The position numbers were made by a program, and so were the translations under genes. From NCBI RefSeq assembly GCF_002213425.1, contig NZ_NJGV01000007.1, forward strand, positions 124,001 through 188,000: a stretch of DNA of 64,000 bases, written 5' to 3'. The notes beneath the pieces were generated by a model. That model searched no databases. It was not told the origin of the DNA and saw only the letters and a list, made by a program, of their open reading frames with translations. Source of the stretch: Herbaspirillum aquaticum. Lineage in GTDB: Bacteria; Pseudomonadota; Gammaproteobacteria; Burkholderiales; Burkholderiaceae_D. Positions 50,347-58,416 of this stretch are shown in pieces (position 1 is the stretch's first letter; each line of letters starts with the position of its first letter).

Positions 50347-50547
50347 TTGAAACCACGCGCCAATCTGGCCATCGCAGTCATTGCGTTGGCCATCATGGTT
50401 GTCTTCGCTTACCGAAGCTTCACACGTCAGCCGGCAAAGATCTCGCCAACGCCCACTGCAGAAAGCTGTACGCCGGAAGCGATTCGAAAAGTCAGCGACG
50501 TTTTGGAACGATCGATCTTGTCATCACGTTGCGCCAAGAAAGAATAA
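50347..50547 (+). CDS. Small membrane-anchored hypothetical protein (66 aa)
   Basis: A TTG start 7 bp after a GAGGAG ribosome site gives a 66-residue protein opening KPRANLAIAVIALAIMVVFA after the initiator: one membrane segment, then a hydrophilic tail with two cysteines (SCTPEAIRKVSDVLER, SRCAKKE). A longer frame from 50278 exists but has no ribosome site. Base composition is less GC-rich than the neighbours. I do not recognise a family; its size and shape recall entry-exclusion or immunity-type small membrane proteins, but that is only an analogy. Confidence 0.5.
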   Translation: MKPRANLAIAVIALAIMVVFAYRSFTRQPAKISPTPTAESCTPEAIRKVSDVLERSILSSRCAKKE

Positions 50548-50657
50548 TCGGGGTGAATGCGGCTCCAGTAGGTGTAAACAGTCTTCTAATTTCAATATGG
50601 TCAAGCTCGGTGAGTTGGTAAGCGCCGGGAGTACCACCAATACGCCTCTCTCTTGCT

Positions 50658-51503
50658 ATGCGCCGGCCAGAACAGCTAAATTTGATTTCATTGGATAGCA
50701 ACTGGGTCCATCGCACGCCCTACCCACCGTTGGGCTTCATTCCTTTTTCTGACTACGCATTGGGTAACGGTGACACCTTCGGTCTGTATTGGCCGATTGG
50801 GCGCGAATCACTGGAACCCATCGTCGTTGAGACCTGGCACGATTCCTGGACGATACAACCGGTCGGTTCTTCTCTTGCTGCGTTTCTGCGCGTGGTTCAG
50901 TCCGCTACTGAGGAATACCCGGAGCCACCGACAGTAATGGAGGATCCCGACTCTCCCTTCGCCTGCTTCGTCGCTGCAAAAGAGGCGCAGCAGGTTGAGG
51001 GCGCCATCGCACTTCTGGAACGCGCCACAACCATCTTGCCGGAATATACCGATGCCCTGTCTTTGCTGTGGGCCCAATACGTTCGAGCTGGTCGTATCGA
51101 AGATGCCATCGTGACCGCACTGCACGCGATCATTTCTCCTCCCAGTTTTGGTACGCGACCGTTGAAGGCCTTGCGCTGGCTTTGCGGGAGGGAGTCAATA
51201 CCGCCCTTGTTGGCGGAGGATCCGATCTGGCTTGCCAGAAAGGAGCTCACACTCTCTTTCGGGGGAAAGAAGGAGAATGCAGATTTCCCCGTTCTGCTGA
51301 ATGCCATTCAACGCTATCTGGATCAATCAGAATTCGTTCGTGCTTCGACCTTGATGCAGACCTACGCCGAGCTTATGTGGCGCGAAACCGTTTCATTCCG
51401 GGAGCGCTATGGATTTATTGCTGCTGAGTTCATTGCATGGCAGATTGAGGTTGGCGAAAAATATGCAATGGGATCACGGTCCGTTCAAATGCCAGAGTCG
51501 TAG
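50658..51503 (+). CDS. SUKH/SMI1-like plus TPR-like hypothetical protein, possibly 5'-truncated
   Basis: This 281-residue protein has near its start YPPLGFIPFSDYALGNGD, FGLYWPIG and VVETWHDSW, reminiscent of the second half of SMI1/KNR4 (SUKH) domains. A helical TPR-like part follows (EGAIALLERATTILPEYTDA, RAGRIEDAIVTAL). The ATG has no ribosome site and the first half of a SUKH domain is missing, so the gene may have lost its 5' end; the same frame is closed by a stop 13 codons upstream. SUKH proteins are often immunity proteins of toxin systems, but no toxin gene is adjacent. GC content is visibly lower than the flanks. Confidence 0.55.
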   Translation: MRRPEQLNLISLDSNWVHRTPYPPLGFIPFSDYALGNGDTFGLYWPIGRESLEPIVVETWHDSWTIQPVGSSLAAFLRVVQSATEEYPEPPTVMEDPDSPFACFVAAKEAQQVEGAIALLERATTILPEYTDALSLLWAQYVRAGRIEDAIVTALHAIISPPSFGTRPLKALRWLCGRESIPPLLAEDPIWLARKELTLSFGGKKENADFPVLLNAIQRYLDQSEFVRASTLMQTYAELMWRETVSFRERYGFIAAEFIAWQIEVGEKYAMGSRSVQMPES

Positions 51504-51663
51504 CAGAGATAGACGAGTATCAAAATGCGTGACTGAATCACTGATTCTTGCGGTCATGATTATTATCCCGAGGGCGGAGCGATCTTCACAGATACCCTGC
51601 AGAAGCTGAGGCCATTGCGTTGGCGGCGCATGATGGTCAGGACGGTGCGGCCCCATCGCCTGC

Positions 51664-52464
51664 TCAAGCGGATGTTCTTCCTTGGCTGGCCAGTGCCATC
51701 CTGATACCGTCCGCATAGGAAGTCTTGCTGATCGGCCCGATCAATTGCTGAAGCGCCGAATCATCCATGATCACCGGCTGCGTCTGCAGATAGTGCATCT
51801 CCACCAGTTCGCGCATCATCGGATTGAACAATCCGACGATGCGCAGCATGGTCTTTCCCGCCACGCGCTTCTTCAGCTTGCGTCCGGTCTGCCTTTCCAT
51901 TTCTTCCACCAGTGCCTGTTGCGACGTCACCCCGGCACCGGCCAGGTGCCAGATCCTGCCGAAGGCCGCAGGCGTGCTGATCAGCCTGGCCACGACCGGT
52001 CCGACATCGGGCACGAAGACGAACTCGTGCGGACGATCCAGTGGCCCTATCATGTCTGCTGTGCCACCCTGTGCCGCAGCCTTGATCGCACCGTGCAGGA
52101 AGCTGGCTTCGACGCCGGGGCCGTAGAAATCCGGCAGACGCAGCACGCGAAAGGATCTGAATTGAAGGAGGTCCTCGAGGCCTGTCCGGAGCTGACTCTC
52201 GACGAGCGAATTGAGCACCTGACGAATCGTTGCTTCATCAGGTGCGTCAAGCCGCATGATGACCTGTTGCCGTACGATGATCGATTTCAGAAAATAGTCA
52301 TCTAGAAACCGTTTCGGCCAGAGGAAGACTTGATTGATACCACTCCGAGTGGAGGCTCTGGTCGGCGTCAATGTTTCCGAACATGTCGACAGGTTCGCTG
52401 CGGCAGGTTTGAATAGCCATCGCGATACGGAGCAGTGGCCACGTATGTCCTGAATGCCCGCCAT
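51664..52464 (-). pseudogene. Truncated NAD-dependent epimerase/SDR remnant
   Basis: Only the C-terminal part of an extended SDR is present. From about 52150 down to the stop it reads FRVLRLPDFYGPGVEASFLH, HEFVFVPDVGPVVARLI and IWHLAGAGVTSQQALVEEME, typical of the second half of epimerase-like proteins. The Rossmann GxxGxxG and the catalytic Tyr-Lys that should precede it are absent. The open frame upstream (to 52464) has no similarity, so a deletion or rearrangement joined unrelated sequence. It cannot be a working oxidoreductase. Confidence 0.7.
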
Positions 52465-52499
52465 TGCAGTAGGCAGACATCACCAACACATGATTGAAA

Positions 52500-53102
52500 A
52501 TGAACAGCAACCGAAAATCAATGGAGACCTCCAGCAAATTCCTGAGCCTGGTACTCCGCCACAAGCCCGAAGAGATCGGCCTTCAACTGGATCCCGCCAG
52601 CTGGGCAGACGTAGATGAACTGATTCGATTGGCCAACGCTCACGCCAATGGTCTGAGCTTCGACCGCCCCTTGGTCGAAGCCATCGTTGCGAGCAGCGAC
52701 AAGAAACGTTTTGCACTGAGCCCCGATGGCCAACGGATTCGCGCCAATCAAGGCCATTCCGTCGAGATTGCGCTTGGACTGCCACCCAGCGTGCCGCCGG
52801 ACGTGCTGTATCACGGTACGGCGACGCGCTTTCTGGAATCCATTCACGCCCGCGGACTGCATGCAGGATCCCGCCAGCATGTGCATCTGTCCGCCAGTCC
52901 TGAGGTGGCAAGGCAAGTCGGCAGCCGGCATGGCAAGCCGGTCGTGCTTGTGGTCGATGCAAGGAAGATGGCCGCAGCGGGAAGCGTGTTCCATATCGCC
53001 GATAACGCTGTCTGGCTGACCGATTCCGTGCCTGTCATTTACTTGCGCGAGCTGGCCGATAACGCTCACGCCGGCATGGAAAACGAATCCGGCGTGAAGT
53101 GA
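52500..53102 (+). CDS. kptA: RNA 2'-phosphotransferase (Tpt1/KptA family)
   Basis: This 200-residue protein (from the first ATG) matches KptA, which transfers a 2'-phosphate from RNA to NAD+ giving ADP-ribose 1'',2''-cyclic phosphate. Conserved blocks are SKFLSLVLRHKPEEIGLQLD with the Arg-His pair, DKKRFALSPDGQRIRANQGH, LYHGTATRFLESI, RQHVHLSASPEVARQVG and VFHIADNAVWLTDSVP. A second ATG at 52521 is also possible. In bacteria the physiological 2'-phosphorylated RNA is unclear, and no RNA ligase is nearby. It lies beside a degraded epimerase, in a patch that looks horizontally acquired. Confidence 0.92.
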   Translation: MNSNRKSMETSSKFLSLVLRHKPEEIGLQLDPASWADVDELIRLANAHANGLSFDRPLVEAIVASSDKKRFALSPDGQRIRANQGHSVEIALGLPPSVPPDVLYHGTATRFLESIHARGLHAGSRQHVHLSASPEVARQVGSRHGKPVVLVVDARKMAAAGSVFHIADNAVWLTDSVPVIYLRELADNAHAGMENESGVK

Positions 53103-53136
53103 GCATTGCGTTGTTCAACGGGACGGTGGTGGATCA

Positions 53137-54378
53137 CTACGCCGCCACCACCGCCTCCAGCTCCTTGCCCCGGGTCTCCGGCAAGATCAGGCAAGCCACG
53201 ATCACCAGCCCATAACACCCCGCCGCAATCCACCCGATGGTCTGCCCCAGCGGCAGGCTGTTGCTGAGATAGCCCACCAGCGCCGGGCAGATCGCCCCGA
53301 CCGCACGCCCGAAGTTGTAGCAGAATCCTTGTCCCGAACCGCGCACATCGCTGGGAAACAGTTCAGATAGATAAGCTCCCATCCCCGAAAAAATCCCCGA
53401 CAGGAAAAACCCCAGCACGAAGCCCAGCGCCAGCATCCACGCATCGGTAATGATCAGCTGCGTATAGCTCAGCACCAGCACGATCCCCATGGCCGCAAAC
53501 AGCATGAAACAGCGGCGGCGGCCGATGGTGTCCGACAGCCAGGCCGAGGTCAGGTAGCCACAGAAGGACCCGCCGATCAGCACCAGCAGATAGGTACTCG
53601 TGCCCAGCACCGACAGGTGGCGTTCGGTCTTCAGGAAGGTCGGCAGCCAGGTCGTCACCGAGTAATACGCACCCTGCATGCCGGTCGCCAGGAGGCTGGC
53701 CAGCAGCGTCGTGCGCAGCAGGTCGCGATGGAAAATGCGCAGGAAGTTGCCGCGCTGGCCGCTCTCGCGCAGCCGGGCCTGGGTCGCCAGATAGACCTCC
53801 GGTTCGCTGATGGCGCGGCGGATGTAGAGCGTCAGCAGGGCCGGCAGCACGCCGATCCAGAACAGCACCTTCCACGCCGTCTCCGGCGGCAGCACCGCAT
53901 AGACGCCCCAGAACGCCAGCGCCGAAGCCGCCCAGCCCACCGCCCAGCTGCTCTGCACCAGGCCAGAAGCCTTTCCGCGATGGCGGGCCGAGATGGTCTC
54001 GGCGATCAGCACCGAGCCCACGGCCCATTCGCCACCCATGCCGAAGCCCTGCATCGCACGGGTAAAGAACAGTTCAGCAAAGGAAGTGGTGAAGCCCGAG
54101 AGGAAGGTGAAGAGCGCAAACCACAGCACCGTCCATTGCAGCACGCGCACTCGCCCATAGCGGTCGGCCAGCACGCCTGCGGCCCAGCCGCCGATGGCCG
54201 AGGTCAGCAGGGCGCCGGTGGCGATGTAGCCCGCTTCGGCCTTGCTCATGCTCCACGCGGCCAAGAGCGTGGGGATGAGGAAGGTGTAGATCATGTAATC
54301 AAAACCATCCACCGCATAGCCGGTAAAGGTTGCCGTGAGCGTGCGTCGCTCGGATGTCGTTGTCTCTTGCAGCCACAT
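53137..54378 (-). CDS. MFS transporter, AAHS/sialate-symporter-like
   Basis: This 413-residue protein has twelve hydrophobic segments. It opens TLTATFTGYAVDGFDYMIYT with the acidic DxxDY-type motif of the aromatic acid:proton symporter group and has GVLADRYGRVRVLQWTVLWF, RAMQGFGMGGEWAVGSVLIA and PSDVRGSGQGFCYNFGRAVG. These resemble carboxylate and sialate transporters. The start MWLQETTTSERR is preferred to an in-frame ATG at 54423. It follows the DUF1445 gene on the same strand, and both may be controlled by the LysR regulator upstream. It probably imports an organic acid. Confidence 0.87.
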   Translation of the reverse strand: MWLQETTTSERRTLTATFTGYAVDGFDYMIYTFLIPTLLAAWSMSKAEAGYIATGALLTSAIGGWAAGVLADRYGRVRVLQWTVLWFALFTFLSGFTTSFAELFFTRAMQGFGMGGEWAVGSVLIAETISARHRGKASGLVQSSWAVGWAASALAFWGVYAVLPPETAWKVLFWIGVLPALLTLYIRRAISEPEVYLATQARLRESGQRGNFLRIFHRDLLRTTLLASLLATGMQGAYYSVTTWLPTFLKTERHLSVLGTSTYLLVLIGGSFCGYLTSAWLSDTIGRRRCFMLFAAMGIVLVLSYTQLIITDAWMLALGFVLGFFLSGIFSGMGAYLSELFPSDVRGSGQGFCYNFGRAVGAICPALVGYLSNSLPLGQTIGWIAAGCYGLVIVACLILPETRGKELEAVVAA

Positions 54379-54485
54379 GATGATCCCCGTAATGAATGTA
54401 TGTAAATCACTGACGTGCGGCATCGCTGGTCGCGTGCAAGAAGCATGCGGCCATCGATGAAAAAACGGTAGGGCGGCAGCAGGCG

Positions 54486-55340
54486 CTAGGCCTGCGCGTC
54501 GAGCAGCAGTTCGCTGTTGAGCTTGTCGGTCACCAGCATGTAGCCAGGTGCATGGGTGATGCAGAATTCGGGCCGGGCGGCGACGATGGCGGCTTGCGGC
54601 GTGACCCCGCAGGCCCAGAACACCGGCAGCTCATCGGCGTGGATGTCCACCGCTTCGCCATAGTCGGGCTGGCGGATATCGGCAATGCCGATCAGGGCCG
54701 GGTCGCCGATGTGGATCGGTGCGCCATGCACCTGCGGCGTGCGCGCGGTGATCTGGATGGCGCGGATGGCATCGGCGGCCTTGAGCGGCCGCATCGAGAC
54801 GACTGTCGGTCCCTGGAACACGCCCACCGGCTGCGTGGGAATATTGGTGCGGTACATGGCCACGTTGCGCCCCTCGCTCACGTGGCGCAGCGGGATGCCG
54901 GCGGCCAGCAGCGCATGTTCGAAGGAGAAGGAACAGCCCAGCGCAAACGTGACCAGGTCGTCGCGCCACACCGCGCGCAGGTCGTTCACCTCGGCCACGC
55001 GTTCGCCGTCACGCCACAGGTGATAGCGCGGCACGTCGCTGCGCACGTCCAGGTCCAGGCCCAGTGCAGGCAGGGCGGGCGAGCCCGGCGTGGAGACCGC
55101 CAGCAAGGGACAGGGGATGGGATTGCGTTCGCAGAAGGTGAGAAAATCATCGGCCAGCGCGGCTGGCAGGATCGCCAGGTTGACCTGCACATGGGCACTG
55201 GCAACACCGCTGGTGTGGCCGGTGAAGGCGCCGCTGCGGGCCGCCAGCCGCACATCGAGCGCGCTGGAGGCAGCCGACAGCGCAGGCGCTGGTGCGGGAT
55301 GGATCGGTACGGCGGGCAAGGCGGTGGCAGTCTCTGGCAT
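54486..55340 (-). CDS. DUF1445 (UPF0317) putative hydro-lyase
   Basis: This 284-residue protein has the hallmarks of the DUF1445 family annotated as putative hydro-lyase and related to D-glutamate cyclase: [77 protein letters not shown] and [12 protein letters not shown]. About 25 low-complexity residues (Ala/Pro) precede the domain. It is encoded between a LysR gene and an MFS gene on the same strand, so it may act on the imported acid. The reaction is not established. Confidence 0.88.
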   Translation of the reverse strand: MPETATALPAVPIHPAPAPALSAASSALDVRLAARSGAFTGHTSGVASAHVQVNLAILPAALADDFLTFCERNPIPCPLLAVSTPGSPALPALGLDLDVRSDVPRYHLWRDGERVAEVNDLRAVWRDDLVTFALGCSFSFEHALLAAGIPLRHVSEGRNVAMYRTNIPTQPVGVFQGPTVVSMRPLKAADAIRAIQITARTPQVHGAPIHIGDPALIGIADIRQPDYGEAVDIHADELPVFWACGVTPQAAIVAARPEFCITHAPGYMLVTDKLNSELLLDAQA

Positions 55341-55395
55341 GGCGGTCTCCTTCTTGGAATGGAGCCGATGTTAGGAGCGTGCCGGGACAGCGTCC

Positions 55396-55434
55396 AACAA
55401 AAAATTTATATCTTTTGTTATCGATTTTTTCGAT
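55396..55434. promoter_or_regulatory. LysR-type dyads before DUF1445 gene
   Basis: AACAAAA (55396-55402) and TTTTGTT (55413-55419) are perfect arms with a 10-bp centre. ATCGA (55420-55424) and TCGAT (55430-55434) follow directly. Both lie in an AT-rich patch between the DUF1445 start and the lysR stop, where activator sites for the DUF1445-MFS operon would be expected. Confidence 0.5.
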
Positions 55435-55478
55435 GAGGACAACGGAAATTTCACTGTAGCGATTTCCGTGCCAGTGGC

Positions 55479-56384
55479 TCATTTTTCGGTGGCGCGGCCT
55501 TTGCCTTGTGTGCGGCGAGCATGCTCCAATGCCGAATCGAGCACGAGTTCGGCCAGGCTGGAACTGGGGTCTTCGCGATAGCTGGCGTGGATCTGCAAGG
55601 GTGGGAGCGTGGCCTCGCAGCGCAGGATGCGCAAGGGAAGACGACGCGTGAGTTCGCGCACCGAGGCGCGCGGCAGGGTGGCCACACCGAAGCCGCCTTC
55701 GACCAGCTGCACCATGGCGGAGATGGAAGAGATGGCATGCACGCGCGGTTCGATCACGCCCCATTCCTGGCACAGCTGCAGCACTCCCTGGTGCGGCTGC
55801 GAGCCGCGCTGGAAGGTGATGAGGTCGTGCGCGGCCAGTTCATCCAGCGTATGCGAACGCGTACCGAAGCGTTCGCGGTGGCCCACGAAGACCATTTCCA
55901 TCGGCGTCATCAGGCGTGAGCGCACCGCCGTGTCGCTGCCCACGGTGGAGGTGAAGACCAGGTCCTGGGCGCCGCGCCGGATCTGCTCGGTCAGCACTGG
56001 GGAGGTTTCCACGGTGAGTTCCAGCGCGAAATCGGGATAGCGGCTGCGGATTTCCTGCAGCCAGGCGGGCAGCCAGCTGTGCACCACCGACTCGATGCTG
56101 CCGATGCGCAGCAGCAGCGGGCCGGCGCTGTTGCCGCCGAGTTCCTGGCGGATCTGGCGCTGCATGTCGAGCAGTTTCACGGCCAGCCGCTGGAAGCGCT
56201 GCCCGGCCACGGTGAGGCGAAACTGTTTCTCGCGGCGATCCAGCAGCACCACGCCCAGTTCTTCTTCCAGCGAGGCGATGCGGCTGGACATGGTCGATTG
56301 CGTGATGTGGAGCTTTTCGGCGGCGCGGGTGATGCTCTTGAGCGAGGCGGCCCAGTGGAAGGCCTCGACGAAACGCAGGTTCAT
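55479..56384 (-). CDS. LysR-family regulator
   Basis: This 301-residue LysR protein has the winged helix MNLRFVEAFHWAASLKSITR, AAEKLHITQSTMSSRIASLE and a standard effector domain (LLRIGSIESVVHSWLPAWLQ, LVFTSTVGSDTAVRSRLM, ISSISAMVQLVEGGFGVATL). It is upstream of, and on the same strand as, the DUF1445 and MFS genes, with operator-like dyads just after its stop. It is also divergent from the FadR-type gene at 56659. The effector is unknown; the subgroup resembles regulators of organic-acid uptake. Confidence 0.9.
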   Translation of the reverse strand: MNLRFVEAFHWAASLKSITRAAEKLHITQSTMSSRIASLEEELGVVLLDRREKQFRLTVAGQRFQRLAVKLLDMQRQIRQELGGNSAGPLLLRIGSIESVVHSWLPAWLQEIRSRYPDFALELTVETSPVLTEQIRRGAQDLVFTSTVGSDTAVRSRLMTPMEMVFVGHRERFGTRSHTLDELAAHDLITFQRGSQPHQGVLQLCQEWGVIEPRVHAISSISAMVQLVEGGFGVATLPRASVRELTRRLPLRILRCEATLPPLQIHASYREDPSSSLAELVLDSALEHARRTQGKGRATEK

Positions 56385-56520
56385 GAGTGCTCGGCGGTGA
56401 AGTGGATGGCTTGGCGCAATGCGCTGCGTAGCCTACCAGATGCCCGCAGGCCAATGCGCTTGTTCGGAAACGGCGACCCATGCCGAATTTTCTTGCGCAC
56501 CGCACCAATTTTCCCGCCGC

Positions 56521-56571
56521 TTGACACAATCCTCCCCCATACCTATCCTCACCCCCGATTGGTCTTACCTT
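56521..56571 (+). promoter_or_regulatory. Promoter with FadR-type site before GntR gene
   Basis: TTGACA (56521-56526) and TATCCT (56544-56549) have 17-bp spacing. TTGGTCTTACCTT (56559-56571), an imperfect TGGT-N3-ACC palindrome, lies at the expected start site, suggesting autorepression by the encoded FadR-type protein. Confidence 0.6.
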
Positions 56572-56658
56572 TTGTCGCCCGCAATCGCCGGGCTGGCGGG
56601 CCAGGCCGGCACTGCCGCGACGGCAGCGATTCACCCTACAGGCAAATACCCAGAGAGC

Positions 56659-57378
56659 ATGTCCTTCGACCCCATCGTCCAGAAATCCATTTCCGAGCAG
56701 GTAGCCCAGCGGCTGCTGACCATGATCCGCAGCGGTCTATTGAAACCCGACCAGCAACTGCCGCCCGAGCGCGAGCTGGCGGCCATGCTGGGCGTGGGCC
56801 GTCCTGCCGTGCGCGAGGCCATTCGCGGGCTGGCATTGCTGGGCCTGCTGCGCATCCGCCAGGGCGAGGGCACCTTCGTCAGTTCGCTGGAAACGCGCGA
56901 GCTGCTGGAGCCGCTGGAAATGATCATCGATCTCAACCCCGGCACGCTCGAGGCGCTGTTCGATGCCCGTCTCATCATCGAAACCGGCGTGGCCGCACTG
57001 GCCGCCACCCATATCGAGGACGCCGAACTGGCGCGTTTGGCGCGCAACGTGGAGGATGAGGCGCGGCTGCTGTCGGACCCGGCCGCCTTCTCGGCAGCGG
57101 ATGTGGAATTCCACGAGGCCATCATCGAGGCCTGCAACAATCCCTTCCTGCAAAGCGTCGCCGGCAGTCTCTACATGCTGGGCAAGAAGAGCCGTTCCAT
57201 CACCTCGCGCATCCCCTCCACGCTGGAACGCAGCCTGCAGGACCACCGCGACATCCTGGCTGCCCTGAAGGCGCGCAATCCGCACCAGGCTTCCGAGGCC
57301 ATGCGCAATCACCTGCTGCGGGTGCGCGATGCCTATCGCAGCGCCGGACGCAGCCAGAACGAATCGGTCCACGACTGA
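56659..57378 (+). CDS. FadR/GntR-family transcriptional regulator (FCD domain)
   Basis: This 239-residue regulator has the winged helix SEQVAQRLLTMIRSGLLKPD, LPPERELAAMLGVGRPAVRE and an FCD ligand domain (residues about 90-220: LFDARLIIETGVAALAA, DVEFHEAIIEACNN, DHRDILAALKARN) with the usual metal-binding Asp and His positions. It precedes an SDR gene by 220 bp on the same strand and has a clear promoter with an operator-like site. It probably controls the SDR gene and itself in response to a small acid, by family analogy. Confidence 0.9.
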   Translation: MSFDPIVQKSISEQVAQRLLTMIRSGLLKPDQQLPPERELAAMLGVGRPAVREAIRGLALLGLLRIRQGEGTFVSSLETRELLEPLEMIIDLNPGTLEALFDARLIIETGVAALAATHIEDAELARLARNVEDEARLLSDPAAFSAADVEFHEAIIEACNNPFLQSVAGSLYMLGKKSRSITSRIPSTLERSLQDHRDILAALKARNPHQASEAMRNHLLRVRDAYRSAGRSQNESVHD

Positions 57379-57598
57379 GTCTGTCCGTACCATCCAACGC
57401 AGGAAGCGCCGCCGTTGCTGCCGGGCTGGTCCCGCAGCATTCCACAACGGTGGCGTGGCAGCACAGCCGCAGCATGGCCTGCGGCGCCCCTTACAAGAAG
57501 CGATACCGGCAAGGCGCACAGGGCCGCCTGTTGATGCAGCATTTCTACAAGCCGGACAGGCAGGATCTTTCCTTATCAATCGATTGCAGGAGAACAGC

Positions 57599-58360
57599 AT
57601 GCTGGATCTGGCAGGTAAAGTCGTCTTCATCAGCGGTGCGAGCACCGGTATCGGCGCGGCCGCCGCGCGCGCCTTCGCAGCACGTGGCGCGCACGTGGTG
57701 GTCCACTACAACAGTTCGAAGGAAGAGGCAGAGGCCGTAGCCGCAGAAGTGCGCGCCGCCGGCAGCAAGGCCGTCACCATCGGCGCGGATGTGCGCGATA
57801 CGGCGGCCATCAACGCCGCCATCACCAAGGCCGTGGAACAGATGGGCCGCATCGACGTACTCATCAACAACGCCGGCGCACTGGTCAAGCGGGCCCCGCT
57901 GGAATCGGTCACCGATGAACTCTTCGACGAGATCATCAACATCAACGCCCGCTCGGTGGTAGCCTTCACGCGTGCGGTCATTCCCGTCATGCGCGGCCAG
58001 GGCGGCGGCAACATCATCAACGTGACCTCGGTGGCAGCACGCCATGGCGGCGGCCCTGGTGCGCTGATCTACGCGGCGTCCAAGGGCTTCGTCAGTACCA
58101 TCACGCGCGGCATGGCCAAGGAATTGCTGGCCGACAAGATCCGCGTCAACGCGGTGGCACCGGGCGTGATCATGACGCCGTTCCAGGAACGCTTCACCAC
58201 CCCGGAACAGCTGGAGGGCTTCCGCAAGACCATCCCCATGGGCCGCATCGGCGAGCCGGACGAATGCAGCGGCGCTTTCCTCTACCTCGCCTCGGACCAG
58301 ATGTCGGGCTACGTGACCGGACAGATCATCGACGTCAACGGCGGCCAGTACATGCCGTAA
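57599..58360 (+). CDS. SDR-family oxidoreductase (FabG-like)
   Basis: This 253-residue classical short-chain dehydrogenase has the cofactor motif ISGASTGIGAAAARAFAARG near residue 12, NNAG at about 90, the catalytic Ser in INVTSVAARHGG and Tyr-Lys in ALIYAASKGFVS. GEPDECSGAFLYLASDQMSG and a DVNGGQYMP end complete the fold. The acidic-free HYNSSKEEA after strand two suggests NADP use. GCAGGAGAAC precedes the ATG. Substrate is unknown; sugar or polyol dehydrogenases with a FadR-type regulator upstream are common in this group. Confidence 0.92.
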   Translation: MLDLAGKVVFISGASTGIGAAAARAFAARGAHVVVHYNSSKEEAEAVAAEVRAAGSKAVTIGADVRDTAAINAAITKAVEQMGRIDVLINNAGALVKRAPLESVTDELFDEIININARSVVAFTRAVIPVMRGQGGGNIINVTSVAARHGGGPGALIYAASKGFVSTITRGMAKELLADKIRVNAVAPGVIMTPFQERFTTPEQLEGFRKTIPMGRIGEPDECSGAFLYLASDQMSGYVTGQIIDVNGGQYMP

Positions 58361-58416
58361 CCTGCGAGGCCGCGCCCTGCCGGTTCTGGCATGGCTCTTG
58401 CGGGCAGGAAGGGATC

